Below, piece after piece: positions 22,101 to 32,039 of a stretch of 64,000 nucleotides of DNA. Source of the DNA: Portulaca oleracea (taxonomy: Eukaryota; Streptophyta; Magnoliopsida; Caryophyllales; Portulacaceae); contig CM055883.1 of the NCBI GenBank assembly GCA_029582165.1, forward strand, positions 17,330,501 to 17,394,500, in the 5' to 3' direction. The position numbers were made by a program, and so were the translations under genes. The notes beneath the pieces are model-generated. The model made no database searches. It was not told where the DNA came from and saw only the letters and a list, made by a program, of their open reading frames with translations. Every line of letters begins with the position of its first letter. The stretch's first letter is position 1.

Positions 22101-23814
22101 TGTGGACATTTTTCCTCGCCGTTCGGGCTTCCGAACGTCAATGTTTGGATTGGGGTGTGATTTGATGATTTGTGCTGGGGTTTAACCTTTGAAAAACTCT
22201 TTAAGGAAATCCACTTTACATTTCATGAATAATACTTTGTAAAATCACTCTCCCTTTACATGTGCATTTTATGAGTCCTTGAATTAAACCTTTAAGAATG
22301 AACATCCATTTGTTCCTAACTCTTCTAAATTTAATCCAATTTGCTCATTTAAATGTTAGGCTCGGAAGAGAATGATTTATGCAAGTATTATTTAGAAATA
22401 TTAGAAAGAAAACACTAAAGTTGCATTGATACATTGTAAAACCATGTGAACCATAGTTTATGCAATCTCCGATGTATTTTAGTTCGAAATGTGAGTCGCC
22501 ACCCGAATTTTTAATGAGAAAAGCCAAGAAAAACTAAAAAGAAAAACAAAGAAAGACTCCACCTGCGAAACCCAAGAATGGATTCGGGGGTAAGGCTACG
22601 AACTCCAAAAGTAAACTTTAAGAGTTCGCCTCTCACAAAAAGGAAAGACTCTACTAAAAGTTTAAAATGTGCTTTTGATAAAGTTTGGAATGGAAATGAA
22701 TAAATACTTTATAGAATTATTTCACTGAATCATGCAACAAGAATTTAATATACAAGATAAAGAACATAAACAATTATGTACAAAACAAGAACACTTAAAA
22801 GCTTACATTGCTACTTTGTTGGGGAAATCCTTGCCTAGCCTTTGAATGCTTGTCGAATCCTCCTTGATGCCTTAAAACCTTCCTCTCCAAGTGCCAAAGG
22901 GATGATAGAAAAAGTGGTGAGAAGAATATAAGAAAAGGGTGATAAGAGAGGAATAATAAGGCTCTTTTTGTGGTTTTGGATGTGTTTAGGCTAGGGTTTT
23001 TTGTGGGGTTTGGGATGAATGAGATAGGATATGTACTTAGGCTTTTTGTGGGATAAGAGATGAAGATTATATATGGAAGATAGGTTGGATTAGAAGATGA
23101 ATAGAATATGAATATGTGATGAATATGAGATGAAGAATATAAGAAATAGAGAGTTTGTAAGAGAGATTAGAGAGAGTGAGTAAGAGAATGAGTAGAGAGG
23201 GATGGATGATGAGTGAATTGGTGAGTTAATGGGTGTTGAGAGGGGTGGTATTTATAGGCTTTAGGATGGAGTGGATACACATGCATATACATGCATTCGT
23301 CCTTGACAATCAGCAATGCAGATAACAAGGCAGTATGACGAGATGCATGATGATGGACGACAGCACGTGGTCAATTGACCACATGTGGTCGGTGCTTGTA
23401 GGCCCGTCGGCCATTACGCCAGGGGGGAGGCACAAGCTTCGTCCATGCATGGATGGACGGTGGAGTATAAAGTCAACCAACCTAGGGAAATGGAGATTCA
23501 CACTGGACGGAAATGGCATGTGCTATTTAGCTTTTGAGAGTTGTTTTAAGTGTTTTTGTGAGGATTCGATCTTGCGACCTCTGGCACTTGATCTTATGGC
23601 TTGCATGACTTGGCTTTCCTTTTTTCCTAATTTCTTAATTTTCTAACTAAAAATACATAAAGAAGAAATAATAATTATTACATCAAAAGTATATAAAATC
23701 TATGCTAAAACCTAGCTTATCGACCGACTTCTTCTTCTTCTTCTTCTTCTTCTTCATTCTTGCCTCATTATATAGATATGCTATATATTCATGTGCCAAA
23801 ATCCTGTGTCTACA
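22101..23814 (-). repeat. 5' LTR of nested Tat derivative
   Basis: A 1.7 kb LTR with TG...CA ends. A minus-strand TATA box lies at 23249-23258. A (CTT)n run is at about 23727-23755. Small ORFs at 23310-23646 are LTR sequence, not genes. Confidence 0.9.
23249..23258 (-). promoter_or_regulatory. TATA box, Tat-type LTR
   Basis: The minus strand reads CCTATAAATACCACCCC. The right-edge Tat LTR has CCTATAAATACCCCCC at the corresponding place, so the core promoter is conserved between the two. Confidence 0.7.
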
Positions 23815-23939
23815 CACATGGAGAACTAGTCTCATGTGTCGGACGCTACCAACGTTTTGTGCCCTAATTCTGCCATATAAAAAGAAACTCCGCTTGTCGT
23901 TTGAGAAAATTGAAAAACATGGGATAGAGTAGAGAGTTT
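23815..23939 (+). repeat. 5' LTR of Athila-like element, right part (truncated)
   Basis: This resumes with GGAGAACTAGTCTCATGTGT, matching 29617-29645, then has a TATA motif CATATAAAAAG at 23874-23884. The rest of the LTR, the PBS and the gag start are deleted before 23990. Confidence 0.85.
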
Positions 23940-24720
23940 TTGGAGAGCTTTTACGGTATTTTTCGGGTGATTTCCGGGGTAATAAGGGATTTAATGCAAA
24001 AAGTAGAGGCTTTAGCGACGCATAATAAAATTATGGAAAATCAAATTGCTAATTCAACAACCTCTTCTACTAGCTTACCACCTCAGCTTGTCCCTAATCC
24101 GGGTGCTCAATACAACGCTATAACTTGTAAGGAAGTGGACCTTAAGTATGAAACTTTAGAAGAATCAACCACACATGGGGTAACCACAACGGATCCTAAA
24201 GCTGACCAAAGTAATGGGACCATAGCACCTTCAGTTATATCTAAGAAGGAAGACCTAGGTAGTTTTAAGATCCCTGTTCAGTTGGATGGTAGACCCATCA
24301 AATATGCCTTATGTGACCCAGTGTCTGGGGTGAATGTCTTACCAATGCCTTACCTAAGAAAATATGACCATTGGGAGTTTAGGGTGACTAATATGACCCT
24401 TCGTTTAGAAAACAAAACCCTTAGGAAACCTCTAGGGATCTTACATCCCCTTAAGGTAGGAGGACACTTTGTTCCTATTGATTTCATGGTTATAGACACA
24501 GGTGAAGACCCTGCGTTAGAGATTATTCTAGGGAGATCCTTCCTTTCAACCGTAAATTGCAAGATGGACATGAACGATGGAACGATGGTTATTGAGCTAG
24601 AGAAAGTCAATGACGGAGTATGAGGTACGAGAAAGCAAGTTAGCTCCAAAGCATGTCCCAAAAATAATTCAAGATGATGGAGATCCAGTTCTGAAACGGA
24701 TCAAGGACCCCGGTGATTAG
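23940..24720 (+). pseudogene. Athila gag C-terminus plus retropepsin remnant
   Basis: The frame from about 23985 gives 'LMQKVEALATHNKIMENQIAN', the coiled tail typical of Athila gag, then a Pro/Ser linker. From about 24260 an aspartic-protease-like domain follows: 'GSFKIPVQLDGRPIKYALCDPVSGVNVLPM', 'GHFVPIDFMVID' and 'LEIILGRSFLSTVNCKMDMNDG'. The catalytic Asp is kept (C-D), but the usual D-L/S-G-A/S turn reads D-P-V-S-G. A one-base frame change at about 24620 leads to 'ESKLAPKHVPKIIQDDGD...IKDPGD' and a stop at 24718-24720. No RT follows. The ATG at 23940 is not a natural start; it lies in the deletion junction. Protease would cut gag/pol; this copy is probably inactive. Confidence 0.8.
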
Positions 24721-24748
24721 GGGTCCATAACGTCGAGCTAACGACGTT
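24707..24748 (+). promoter_or_regulatory. Paired RNA hairpins at the end of the protease frame
   Basis: Two back-to-back inverted repeats: ACCCC...GGGGT (about 24707-24725, overlapping the stop codon) and AACGTCG-AGCTAA-CGACGTT (24729-24748), then TAAACAAAGCACC. The second hairpin with 'TTAAACAAAGC' is, from memory, a recurrent mark just after the coding region of Athila-type elements in many plants. Its function is unknown to me. Confidence 0.65.
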
Positions 24749-25084
24749 AAACAAAGCACCACAGGGAGGTACATCACTGTCTATCATTGATTCCTCCCCA
24801 CCTTTTATTCTATTTCAGTTATTTCTCTCAATTTTTATCTCTTATTAATTTTTATTTTGTTATTTGCTAATTTTTCTTCTTAAAGTGTGCAGAAAAAGAT
24901 GAGATTTAGGAGAATTTTTTATTATCATTGAAATTATTATCTCTAACCTAATAGTGTTTGAGTTGGTATATGTTTGTAGGGATTTATGGTAAGCCAAAAT
25001 GAAGGGGAAGCAAGGAGGAAACATGTGAAAGGAGTGAAACAAGGCAAAAAGGACGAAAAATCGAATTTTCATCACCAAGTGCAA
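24749..25084 (+). mobile_element. Non-coding spacer of the Athila-like element
   Basis: AT-rich, with no ORF and no recognised motif apart from the approach to the GC-word block. Confidence 0.5.
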
Positions 25085-25200
25085 AAAGGCTGCCAGCGCT
25101 TGGTAAACGGTGGCAGCGCTTGTCCCATAGAGAAACAGGTGCGAGGATTTTGCTAAACGCTGCCAGCGCTTGAAAAATGCTGCCAACGCTTCTGTGTTTT
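25085..25200 (+). promoter_or_regulatory. Internal GC-word block upstream of env-like ORF
   Basis: GCTGCCAGCGCTTG, GGTGGCAGCGCTTG, ACGCTGCCAGCGCTTG and ATGCTGCCAACGCTT occur within 115 bp. The same words mark this element's LTRs (16165-16275 and 29510-29660), where they lie upstream of the TATA box. A CT-rich stretch and a splice-donor-like site follow at 25440. The layout suggests an internal promoter region copied from, or co-evolving with, the LTR; that is inference. Confidence 0.6.
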
Positions 25201-25440
25201 GCCGAAAATTTTGCCCGCCTTCACGCCTTTAGTCGGCGCTACCCCTTTTATTTTTCAATTGAAAACTTTTGCCCCTCACTTCTACTCACACCCGACCCCA
25301 AGCGCTGTCATCTCTTCTCCCTCAACCTCACCTCCTCCCTCTTCTTGCTCTTACTCGCCGACGCACACACCACCACTCCACCATTCACTTACACTCTCTC
25401 TCTCAACACTTCAAGTTTTACTCTTCTCCCTTCAACTTCT

Positions 25441-25870
25441 AAGGTATGAATTTCTCAAACTCTGTCTCATGTTCCTTGATTATCTCTTTTAATTGTTGTA
25501 TAATTCTGGTTGAATTCTTGAACTTCTTGACTAATTGTTGAAATTATACCATGTCCATGTCCAGATTTGAATTTCTTGCTTGGGTTTAGTTTTTAGGATG
25601 ATTCTTGATTAGGGCATGAACTAGGGTGATAATTTGTACTCTTTTTAGTTTTAAGATTTGAGAAATTTAGGTTTAGTTGGGATGGTGAATACCTAGTAGT
25701 GTTGTGTTCTGTTTATGGGTATGTTTGCAAGTAAGAATAGTTTCAATTTCAATCCTAAGCATCAAATAAGAATGGGGGGAATATTAGTCTTGATAATATC
25801 CATTGTGATCATGCTTCTTTGACGCTTAGTGTTTATCATGGTTGTTATATTGACTTTTGAATCCTTTTAG
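25441..25870 (+). other. Probable leader intron of the env-like transcript
   Basis: A strong donor CTAAG/GTATGA at 25440/25441 is preceded by a CT-rich exon-like leader with CTCTCTCTCAACACTTCAAG. The interior is T-rich, and a clean acceptor TTTTGAATCCTTTTAG/G at 25870 lies one base before the ATG at 25872. This fits a spliced message for the env-like ORF. Athila env-like genes are thought to be expressed by splicing; an intron starting downstream of internal GC words would instead point to a separate promoter. Confidence 0.55.
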
Positions 25871-25871
25871 G

Positions 25872-27193
25872 ATGGTAAGAACAAAGAACTCGAGCTATTC
25901 CGGACCTCCATCGGGCGACGATGATGGAATGGGAAGCCGAAAACTTAAGGCCACGACCTTTGAGAAAGGGAAGTAAAAAGCTATCCCATCCTGTGACTTT
26001 AGGAGCTCAAACCCCTTCAATTTCGAAGGGGATATGAAGGCGAGGTACGACTCTCTTACTCAAAGAGCTCTTATTCCTACTAAATATTTGAGTGAAGGCT
26101 TCTTTAGGAATTGTGGCATGCTTGATGATGTTTTGTGGCTTTTGGGACGTGGACAAATGACACATGTAACTAGGCTTAATGAGCCGACCTTTAAGGGGGT
26201 TACTTTAGAGTTTTTGTCTACTCTTGAGGGGAACCTCCATGATCGGGATGGGTGCATTTTTTTCAACTTCTTGGTGCTGTTAGGGAGATAACTGTGTTTG
26301 AATTTGCTCGTGCCTTTGGTCTGCCTGAACGTACATGTAGAGACTCACACCTCGTTCCTATAAACTGGGATGGTAAGGGTTTCTTCCGTAGGATAGGTGG
26401 TGTCGATAACTGGGATCCCAGCAACTCTCCTTCTTCCCTTATTAGGAACCCCGCACTGAGGTATGCACATCACATCATCTCATGCGGCATATTTGGGAGA
26501 CCCGGTAGCTCAAACAAAGCTACTAGAGCCAACTGCTACATGTTGCATACAATGCTTGACGCCGACACTCACGCTGACCCTGCTGCCATGTTTGCTTCAC
26601 ACCTTTCACGCGTTGCTACCTTGTCCAACAAAGAGATATCCATAGGAGGTTATGTTACGCACTTAGCACGTCGGTTTGGTTTTAGACCAACCCAGAACAC
26701 CCCCGACCGTGTCCCAAGTAGCATGTTTTTGGATGGAGAGCAGTGTTGTTCTTTCAATATGTGCAAATTCGTCAGTGACTTGCGTTGTCTTTGGATTTAC
26801 CCTAACAATGTTAGGTTTGATCTGCCTCACCCTCATCTCTCTCCTCAGAAGGAAGAAAACATTCTTCGGATACCCTCTCTCCCTGATTTTGAACCCCATC
26901 AGCAGCCCGAGCCCGAGCCTCAACACCAACATGACCCCCAACCCCAACAACCTCCTATAGACTATGAGGAGCGTTATCGCGTCCTCTAGATATCTATCGA
27001 CCGGACCGAGAGCCGTGTGAGTGAGTTGCAGGAGTATCGAGTTGAGTCACGGAGTCAGTTTGACATGCGTTTCACCCGTCTTGATGAGTCAGTTGCCAAC
27101 CTTGCCAACCTTATTCAGTCCATGTTTGACCGATCCTTACCACCACTACCTCTGAGCCAGAATGACCCTTCCCCATCGAGCGAGGATGACTGA
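25872..27193 (+). pseudogene. Athila env-like / 'ORF1' family protein, broken
   Basis: The ATG at 25872 follows a splice acceptor and opens 'MVRTKNSSYSGPPSGDDDG'. An in-frame TAA at 25974 comes after 34 codons. A frameshift at the T7 run 26257-26263 separates 'GNLHDRDGC' from 'FFQLLGAVREITVFEFARAFGLP'. A TAG at 26987 precedes the coiled-coil tail ('RVSELQEYRVESRSQFDMRF') that ends at 27191. The core with 'RNPALRYAHHIISCGIFGR' and 'RANCYMLHTML' resembles the plant Athila ORF-1 family (Pfam Athila domain, by recall), usually found between pol and the 3' LTR. A Pro/Gln/His-rich linker (26880-26960) precedes the tail. The role is unknown; an envelope-like function has been proposed for the position, but no signal peptide or membrane segment is visible here. 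Confidence 0.75.
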
Positions 27194-27236
27194 TCCTTTG
27201 CTCCGACTCTACCCTCTTCACCATTGGCTTCTTCAT

Positions 27237-27273
27237 TGAGGACAATGCAGTGTTTTAAGCATGGGGGGTTATA
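27237..27273 (+). promoter_or_regulatory. Internal polypurine-tract-like block
   Basis: TTGAGGACAATGC...TTTAAGCATGGGGGG closely resembles the element's true 3' PPT region (29195-29226, AAGCATGGGCGG). A shorter G6 block, AATGGGGGGAATA, lies at about 25771. The other Athila-like element has the same internal block at 44856-44892. Confidence 0.6.
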
Positions 27274-27639
27274 TCTCACTTAGTGAAAATTTCTTCTTAT
27301 TTCTCTGACTTTTGTTTATTTTCTTTTAATTTCGTCTTTCTTTTTCTTGTTTCATGCTTATTTTTCAATTTTTAGTGTGATTTTCAAGTTTTTAGCTTGT
27401 TTCTTTAGTTTGATTGTTCTTACTCTTGTGTGTTTTCTTTTCTTTGGAGTTTTTAGTTGTGTGATTTTCCATGTTTATTTCTAGTTTTTCTTCTACTTTT
27501 AGAATCGCGTTCACCTAGATTGCATTAGTTAGAGCATGTTAGATTTTTCTTTTCTTTCTTTTCTTTTTCTTTTGCATTCAACTTATTCAAAATACAAAAA
27601 AAAAAATCAAAAAGAAAAAGCCAAAAAAAAATAGAAAAG
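27274..27639 (+). mobile_element. T-rich then A-rich low-complexity stretch
   Basis: About 270 bp of T/CT-rich sequence is followed by a long A-rich run (27590-27650). The same T-rich-then-A-rich succession occurs at 44905-45190 in the other Athila-like element. No gene. Confidence 0.7.
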
Positions 27640-29212
27640 GAAAAACAAACAAAAAAATATAGGATAGGATTAGGATTTAAATCTAAAACATCTTCGGTGA
27701 TGATTTGTAAACCTTTCTTTCTTTCAGTTTACCTTTCTTCATTTAGAAAAATCTGGATGAGAACACAAAAGTTTTTGAAACATTTTTCTTCAATTCTTCT
27801 GATTTTGTGTCAAGTTATGAAAATTATGCTTAACTGCTTTGACTATCTTAGTTAGTATAAATATGCGTGCCGCAAATCTTTGGGCTAAGTTTAGTGGATT
27901 GAGCCCCATCCCGTGAGTCCACATTACCTAAATTATGAATTGATCACTTATATCAATTTCCTTGATTTCCTGAGTGACTCCACCATTAGTAGCATATCTA
28001 GAACTTGTTCTGCGTCTTGTTTGAGACTATATATTTGTATTGCATGCTGTGACAAAATGATTGAGGCATTCGATTTTATTTTGTTAAACTACATAGCCAA
28101 ATAGCCTCTTTGACATTATATTTACCGTTCTTTTTGCCCCACCTAGCCTTTGTTTATCCTATTTTTATGATTGAACCTTGACAATACAAGCCTTGGCCTA
28201 TAATAATTCATATCCCTTGCCATGCTTGGACATGTGAGAGTTTGTTATTTTGGAGGGAAGAATTGGTTTGGTGTATTTTGAATGAAATATGGGGTTTGGG
28301 AGCGATTGTGCTTATTCCAATTGGAAAAAAAAAAACTGAATTTCCCATCCTTTTGGATAGTTAGTCATTGGTTGCGTTTTTCATATATCATATTAAGGTC
28401 AAAGCTATATTCCCATGATTTTCTTCTCCCTTGATCACCCACCAAAAAGAGAGTTCCAAAAAGAAAAGGGTGATTAGGGAGACTCAATTCAAAGTTCTAA
28501 GAGCTCTTGACCCGATTGTGAAGTTAGAAGAGGTGGTTTTATATCAATGAGGGAGAAAAGTGAGTTCCTTGCATAATTAAGCAAGAAGGTAAGATTGAGA
28601 GCAGTTCTTTATTGTTAATCGATCCAAGCATGGCTCTTTAACACCACATACCTAAATTTTACCGCTCCTTTCCCCTAGCTAAGCCTCGTTCCAACTCCGA
28701 AAAAGTCCTCGTGATTGTCACTTGTGCATTGCGTACCAATAGTGGAGAGTGAGATTCTTACCAAACCTTTGGTAGATTGTTTATCTTGGTCTGAGTATGA
28801 GAAAAACCCACATACATATTCAAATTTGAGTGATTGAGTGTTTATATTCTTTCCTAATGTGAGGTTTGCTCTTTTTGACTAGCTTACGTCAATAATTAAC
28901 CGCACATATTTGTATCATTCTTGAGACTATTGGCGGATTTGTACATCTCAAGTACTTGTTCTCTTCCTTTGGTTTCGAAAACTTTTTCCTGCCTATTTTG
29001 AACTGAATTTTGTTCTCTTCCAGATTGATCTTTGTGTTTGCTTGTTGAACTGATGTGTTTGATTGGTTAGCCTTAGGGGGTTTTAAATTTTTTTTTCTTT
29101 TAACCGTATCAAAAACTCTTGTTTCTTCTCTTTCTTACTTAGTCTTGTTTTTCGTGTTTGAGCCCTTCCTCCTGTTTTTAATTCTGACTTGCTTAGGGAC
29201 AAGCAAGAGCTA
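27640..29212 (+). promoter_or_regulatory. Conserved 3' non-coding region (Athila-like)
   Basis: Long collinear matches with 45190-46767: AxATCTTCGGTGATGAxTTGTAAACC, 'GCCGCAAATCTTTGGGCTA', 'CCTGAGTGACTCCACCATTAG', 'AACTACATAGCCAAATAGCC', 'ACAATACAAGxCTTGGCCTA' and 'CTTGATCACCCACCAAAAA...GAAAAGGGTGATTAG'. No ORF is shared between the copies (63 aa at most here), so the conservation is not protein-driven. The GATCACCC / GGGTGATTA pair can fold into a hairpin. Possible roles are packaging, dimerisation or RNA processing; none is shown. Confidence 0.65.
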
Positions 29213-29226
29213 AGCATGGGCGGATT
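29213..29226 (+). promoter_or_regulatory. 3' polypurine tract
   Basis: AAGCATGGGCGGAT directly before the LTR start TGATAATTG. One C interrupts the G run; the related element has G6 at this place (46768-46780). Confidence 0.8.
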
Positions 29227-29690
29227 TGATAATTGATTTTCATATAGTATTTTCAAAGCTCAAAACACAGTTATTTCATGCTTTTTAAAACCGAAATTCC
29301 TTATTTTTATATCAATTTCTGTGATTTCTTCACTTGGTTGTGAGATTGGTACATTTTGCAGGAATTATAGGAAATACATTTAAAAGCAAGGAAAATCAAT
29401 GAAAAGGGGAGAAAATACAAAAGAAATAAAAAGAAAGTTGGAGAGAAGAAAATTTGAAGGAAAGAACGACCCAAACAGCAGTGGACCGGCCCAACTTTAG
29501 GCGGAGTAAACGGATGCTGCCAGCGCCCATCAAGCACAGTCAACAGTTCTTCCAGGGATCTCAAGTACCGAAGAAAATGCCAAGCGCTACCAGCGTTTTC
29601 CAGATGCTGCCAACGCCTAGACACGGAGAACTAGTCTCATGTGTCGGACGTTGCCTGCGCCCAGAGGTACTGGAGCGTGGCGCGGTGGGA
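29227..29690 (+). repeat. 3' LTR of Athila-like element, truncated
   Basis: It matches 15888-16281 and 23820-23845, then carries further GC words (GACGTTGCCTGCGCCC). The TATA and U5 expected beyond are missing, so it is cut at about 29690. Confidence 0.8.
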
Positions 29691-29860
29691 GTATTGATGA
29701 TTTTTAGCTTGAGTTTGAATCTTGAAACAACAATCGAACAAACTTGAATAATAAAGGAAGGATATGACCTTGATCTAGGTAATCCACAACTCTAGGCCTC
29801 ACACCCTACCATGACTATCATAGGTAATGCACTAGATAATCAATAAAGGAATGACTTGCT
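29691..29860. other. Short spacer, nothing recognised
   Basis: 170 bp between the truncated Athila-like LTR and the first, truncated array LTR. No ORF or motif. Confidence 0.5.
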
Positions 29861-30043
29861 TCTTGCTCATCCGATCACTTTTCACACCTCACCCATTTCA
29901 TCCTTCTGATCCTTACCGATTACCCTCTGTTTTGGAGTGATTGTAATCTATTTTCTATTGTGAGGTCTCAGATTCCCAGTGTTGTGTGTCCGTTTGGTGT
30001 GTGTGAGGTCATCATTCTGATCTTAGCGATCTTGTATACATCA
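29861..30043 (+). repeat. Array LTR 1, truncated to its 3' end
   Basis: It matches only the last 183 bp of the full LTR (from CTTGCTCATCCGATCAC to TACATCA). Confidence 0.85.
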
Positions 30044-30046
30044 ACA

Positions 30047-30058
30047 TGGTATTAGAGC
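30047..30058 (+). promoter_or_regulatory. PBS, unit 1
   Basis: TGGTATTAGAGC, one change from the tRNA-iMet-type PBS found in units 2-4. Confidence 0.85.
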
Positions 30059-30321
30059 TGAGTTTCATTTTGCAGGGAGTCATTTGTGTTATTCTTGATG
30101 TTGGGCAGTAGTAGAAAACCATAGGAGGTTGCAGAGCTAACTACCATGTTGGTGAGTGAGTTTTGGTTCCTTTGAGCCTAAACCCGTCCCAAATCAGGCG
30201 AAACGCATAGCCCCAAAAATCCCAGCAGCCTTGATGATTCGTTTCAGATTTCTTTAAGCCTAAACACATCCCAAATCAACCTAAACACATAGCCACAAAA
30301 AAAAAAAAAAAACCAGCAACC

Positions 30322-30933
30322 ATGAATTTCAACAAGTCTTCATCTCGAAAGAGTGAGAAAATTTTGAAGGAGGAAAGGAGATTAAGGAGATTGAGGCGTG
30401 AGATCAAGATGTTACAATTGGAGATACATTTGTTTGAATTTATTTCTGATTCCATGAAGTCATTTGAAACACCTTTGATTCAAGAGGAAGAACAGAAGGA
30501 TGAACACGGGGTTTATTTTAATCACCCTCCTATTTTTGATGTGTACGAAGATGAAGAAGATTATAAGGGGTTAGAGGAGGAAGAAGAGGAAAATCCCTTT
30601 AGTGGATCCGGGAGAGGAGGTGGAGATCATAGATATGATGAGGAAGTAGAGGATCTTAATGAAGAAGAGTATGTAAATGAACATTTGGAGGATCCTGTCT
30701 ACGATGAGGTGGTTGAGGACTATCTGTCCTTGACACAGTCAATGACCTTAGTGTGCTGTCAGCCAATGACATTGTCAGAATCAGAACCTCAGCTCATGAA
30801 TATCAACATAATGTCATCTTTAGGTGCTACAAGGATGAGAATGGAGGATGAAGCTTCCGGTGGCTTCAATGTTGAGTTTGTTAATTTCCAACCACGTTCA
30901 CTTCTATGGGTGAACTTGGAGGTGACAAGATGA
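30322..30933 (+). pseudogene. Array unit 1 accessory protein, prematurely stopped
   Basis: It starts at an ATG after an A17-type run and shares the first 200 codons with the 401-aa protein of unit 3: basic 'ILKEERRLRRLRRE' coiled coil (residues 14-27), 'HPPIFDVYEDE', a long acidic Glu stretch, 'SGRGGGD' and 'PRSLLWVNLEVTR'. A TGA replaces the AGA (Arg) codon of units 2-4, ending it at 203 aa just before the basic 'PKRKRWKRRRSK' cluster. The frame continues beyond the stop to about 31296. Function unknown. Confidence 0.75.
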
Positions 30934-31296
30934 CCAAAACGAAAGAGGTGGATGCGAAGGAGGTCGAAGTATGAGAAATGGAATATCAAGCACTTGACAA
31001 ACTCAATGGAGGAGATCATTGTTTCTATTGGTGATGTTGACTTTCCAGCCTTGATTCTATTCAAATTAATTGGTGACCAATATTTTGGTCAAGGTATGGG
31101 ATCTCAAGAATTTCCTTATTATATTATTTTGTTGGGCATGAATGAAACATACTTGCCAATATTTTGGTCAATTGGGAGTTTCATGAATGCGTGTTATGTG
31201 AAATTTCATGTACTTTGGTGTTGTGTTGAGAAGGTTATCATGATTATACAACTTTGGTTGAGTCAAAAAAGTGGAAAAGAAGTGATGTCATCTTAA

Positions 31297-32039
31297 CTTG
31301 ATTTTATGAGCTATGATGATGCTTGTTGTGGATTAGTGTGGAATGTTGTTAAGGCTTTGATCATATGTTCTATATTGGAAAGTATTCATTGGATGTTTAC
31401 TGAGGAAATTGTGCCAGGAGGTACAATGTCGTGCCATATCTTCACCATGTTTAGCAAGAGAAGCATCTATGTCGCATATCCTTTTGCTCAAATTGTCAGT
31501 TGTTTTGTCTTGAGGCCTTCCAAATAGTCAAGCACTGTTATGCACATTCCTTATTAACCTTGGTTCGCCATTAATCCTACAATCAACCCACCACTGAAAC
31601 CCCTATTGTCCTTAGCCCACAAAACATCCCAAAAAGCCCCACATAAACCCCTCATACCAAATAACTTCCTTTTCAACAAGGGGAGTTTCCAAACCTACTT
31701 TCCATACCCCTTTATACCTACATCCTCACCCTGCATAAATGAGCCAATTCCTATCATCCACCAACCTATGCTTTTGTCCTTAAGGACCTGGTTTTTGAAG
31801 TTCCTTGATAGGACTGAGGACGTTATTCTCCTAGACCAATACACAAACCCAAGCTCCTCAAATAGCCACCCCTTCCTTACCCATCCTTTGGAATAATCAA
31901 TATTGAAGTTGATCCTTTTGGAGGTGGTTCTATGTCCTTTAGGCCATACTATTCTTGGTGTATATCATTGAGGCCATATTATTCTGAAGAGGAAAACCTT
32001 CCAAGCTTGAGGACAAACTTTTCTCAACTTGGGGGGGAA
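31297..32039 (+). pseudogene. Unit 1 downstream coding remnant with 220-bp deletion
   Basis: This corresponds to 38440-39399 of unit 3 but lacks the segment coding for the RT-start/integrase-tail fusion. The break is at TTTGGAATA, a short sequence present at both ends of the missing segment in unit 3 (about 39017 and 39249). Unit 2 has the identical deletion. It ends in the polypurine tract GGGGGGGAA (32031-32039). Confidence 0.8.

Larger units (their letters stand above)
16282..23814 (-). mobile_element. Deleted Tat-type element nested in an Athila-like LTR
   Basis: The left LTR starts TGTGGACA at 16282 and the right LTR starts TGTGGACA at 22101 and ends TACA at 23814. A perfect 5-bp TSD, CACAT, flanks it (16277-16281 and 23815-23819). 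The interrupted LTR is known intact at 29600-29650, which confirms the site. The PBS next to the right LTR is in reverse orientation, so the element is minus-strand. All gag and pol coding is gone: after the leader (20455-22075) the sequence jumps to a CACTA fragment sitting in the left LTR. Originally it was probably a relative of the Tat element at 53-64 kb, whose leader it shares. Confidence 0.9.
15888..29690 (+). mobile_element. Athila-like, RT/integrase-less LTR element (host of a nested Tat)
   Basis: The 5' LTR begins TGATAAGTGATG at 15888 and is split by the element 16282-23814, resuming at 23820. The 3' LTR begins TGATAATTGATT at 29227. Between them are a gag/protease remnant (23940-24720), a GC-word block (25085-25200), a spliced-looking leader intron (25441-25870), an Athila-type env-like ORF (25872-27193), PPT-like blocks and a long conserved 3' non-coding region. 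No RT, RNase H or integrase is present. The PBS and gag N-terminus were deleted between about 23930 and 23990. The 3' LTR appears truncated around 29690, so no right-hand TSD can be read. The left flank is ACTGG. Confidence 0.8.

Noticed and set aside
23940..23945. ATG at 23940 as a genuine start codon for the protease ORF
   Set aside because: It lies at the junction of a deletion that removed the PBS and gag start; the homologous protein begins far upstream.
29660..29670. ACTGG at about 29663 as the right TSD of the Athila-like element (left flank ACTGG)
   Set aside because: It falls inside GC-word sequence of the LTR, not after a CA terminus, and the LTR is truncated here.
30789..31064. 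91-aa antisense ORF repeated at 34355-34630 and 37917-38192
   Set aside because: It is kept only because the units are near-identical duplicates. In unit 4 it is broken and it shows no domain; it is the shadow of the sense ORF.
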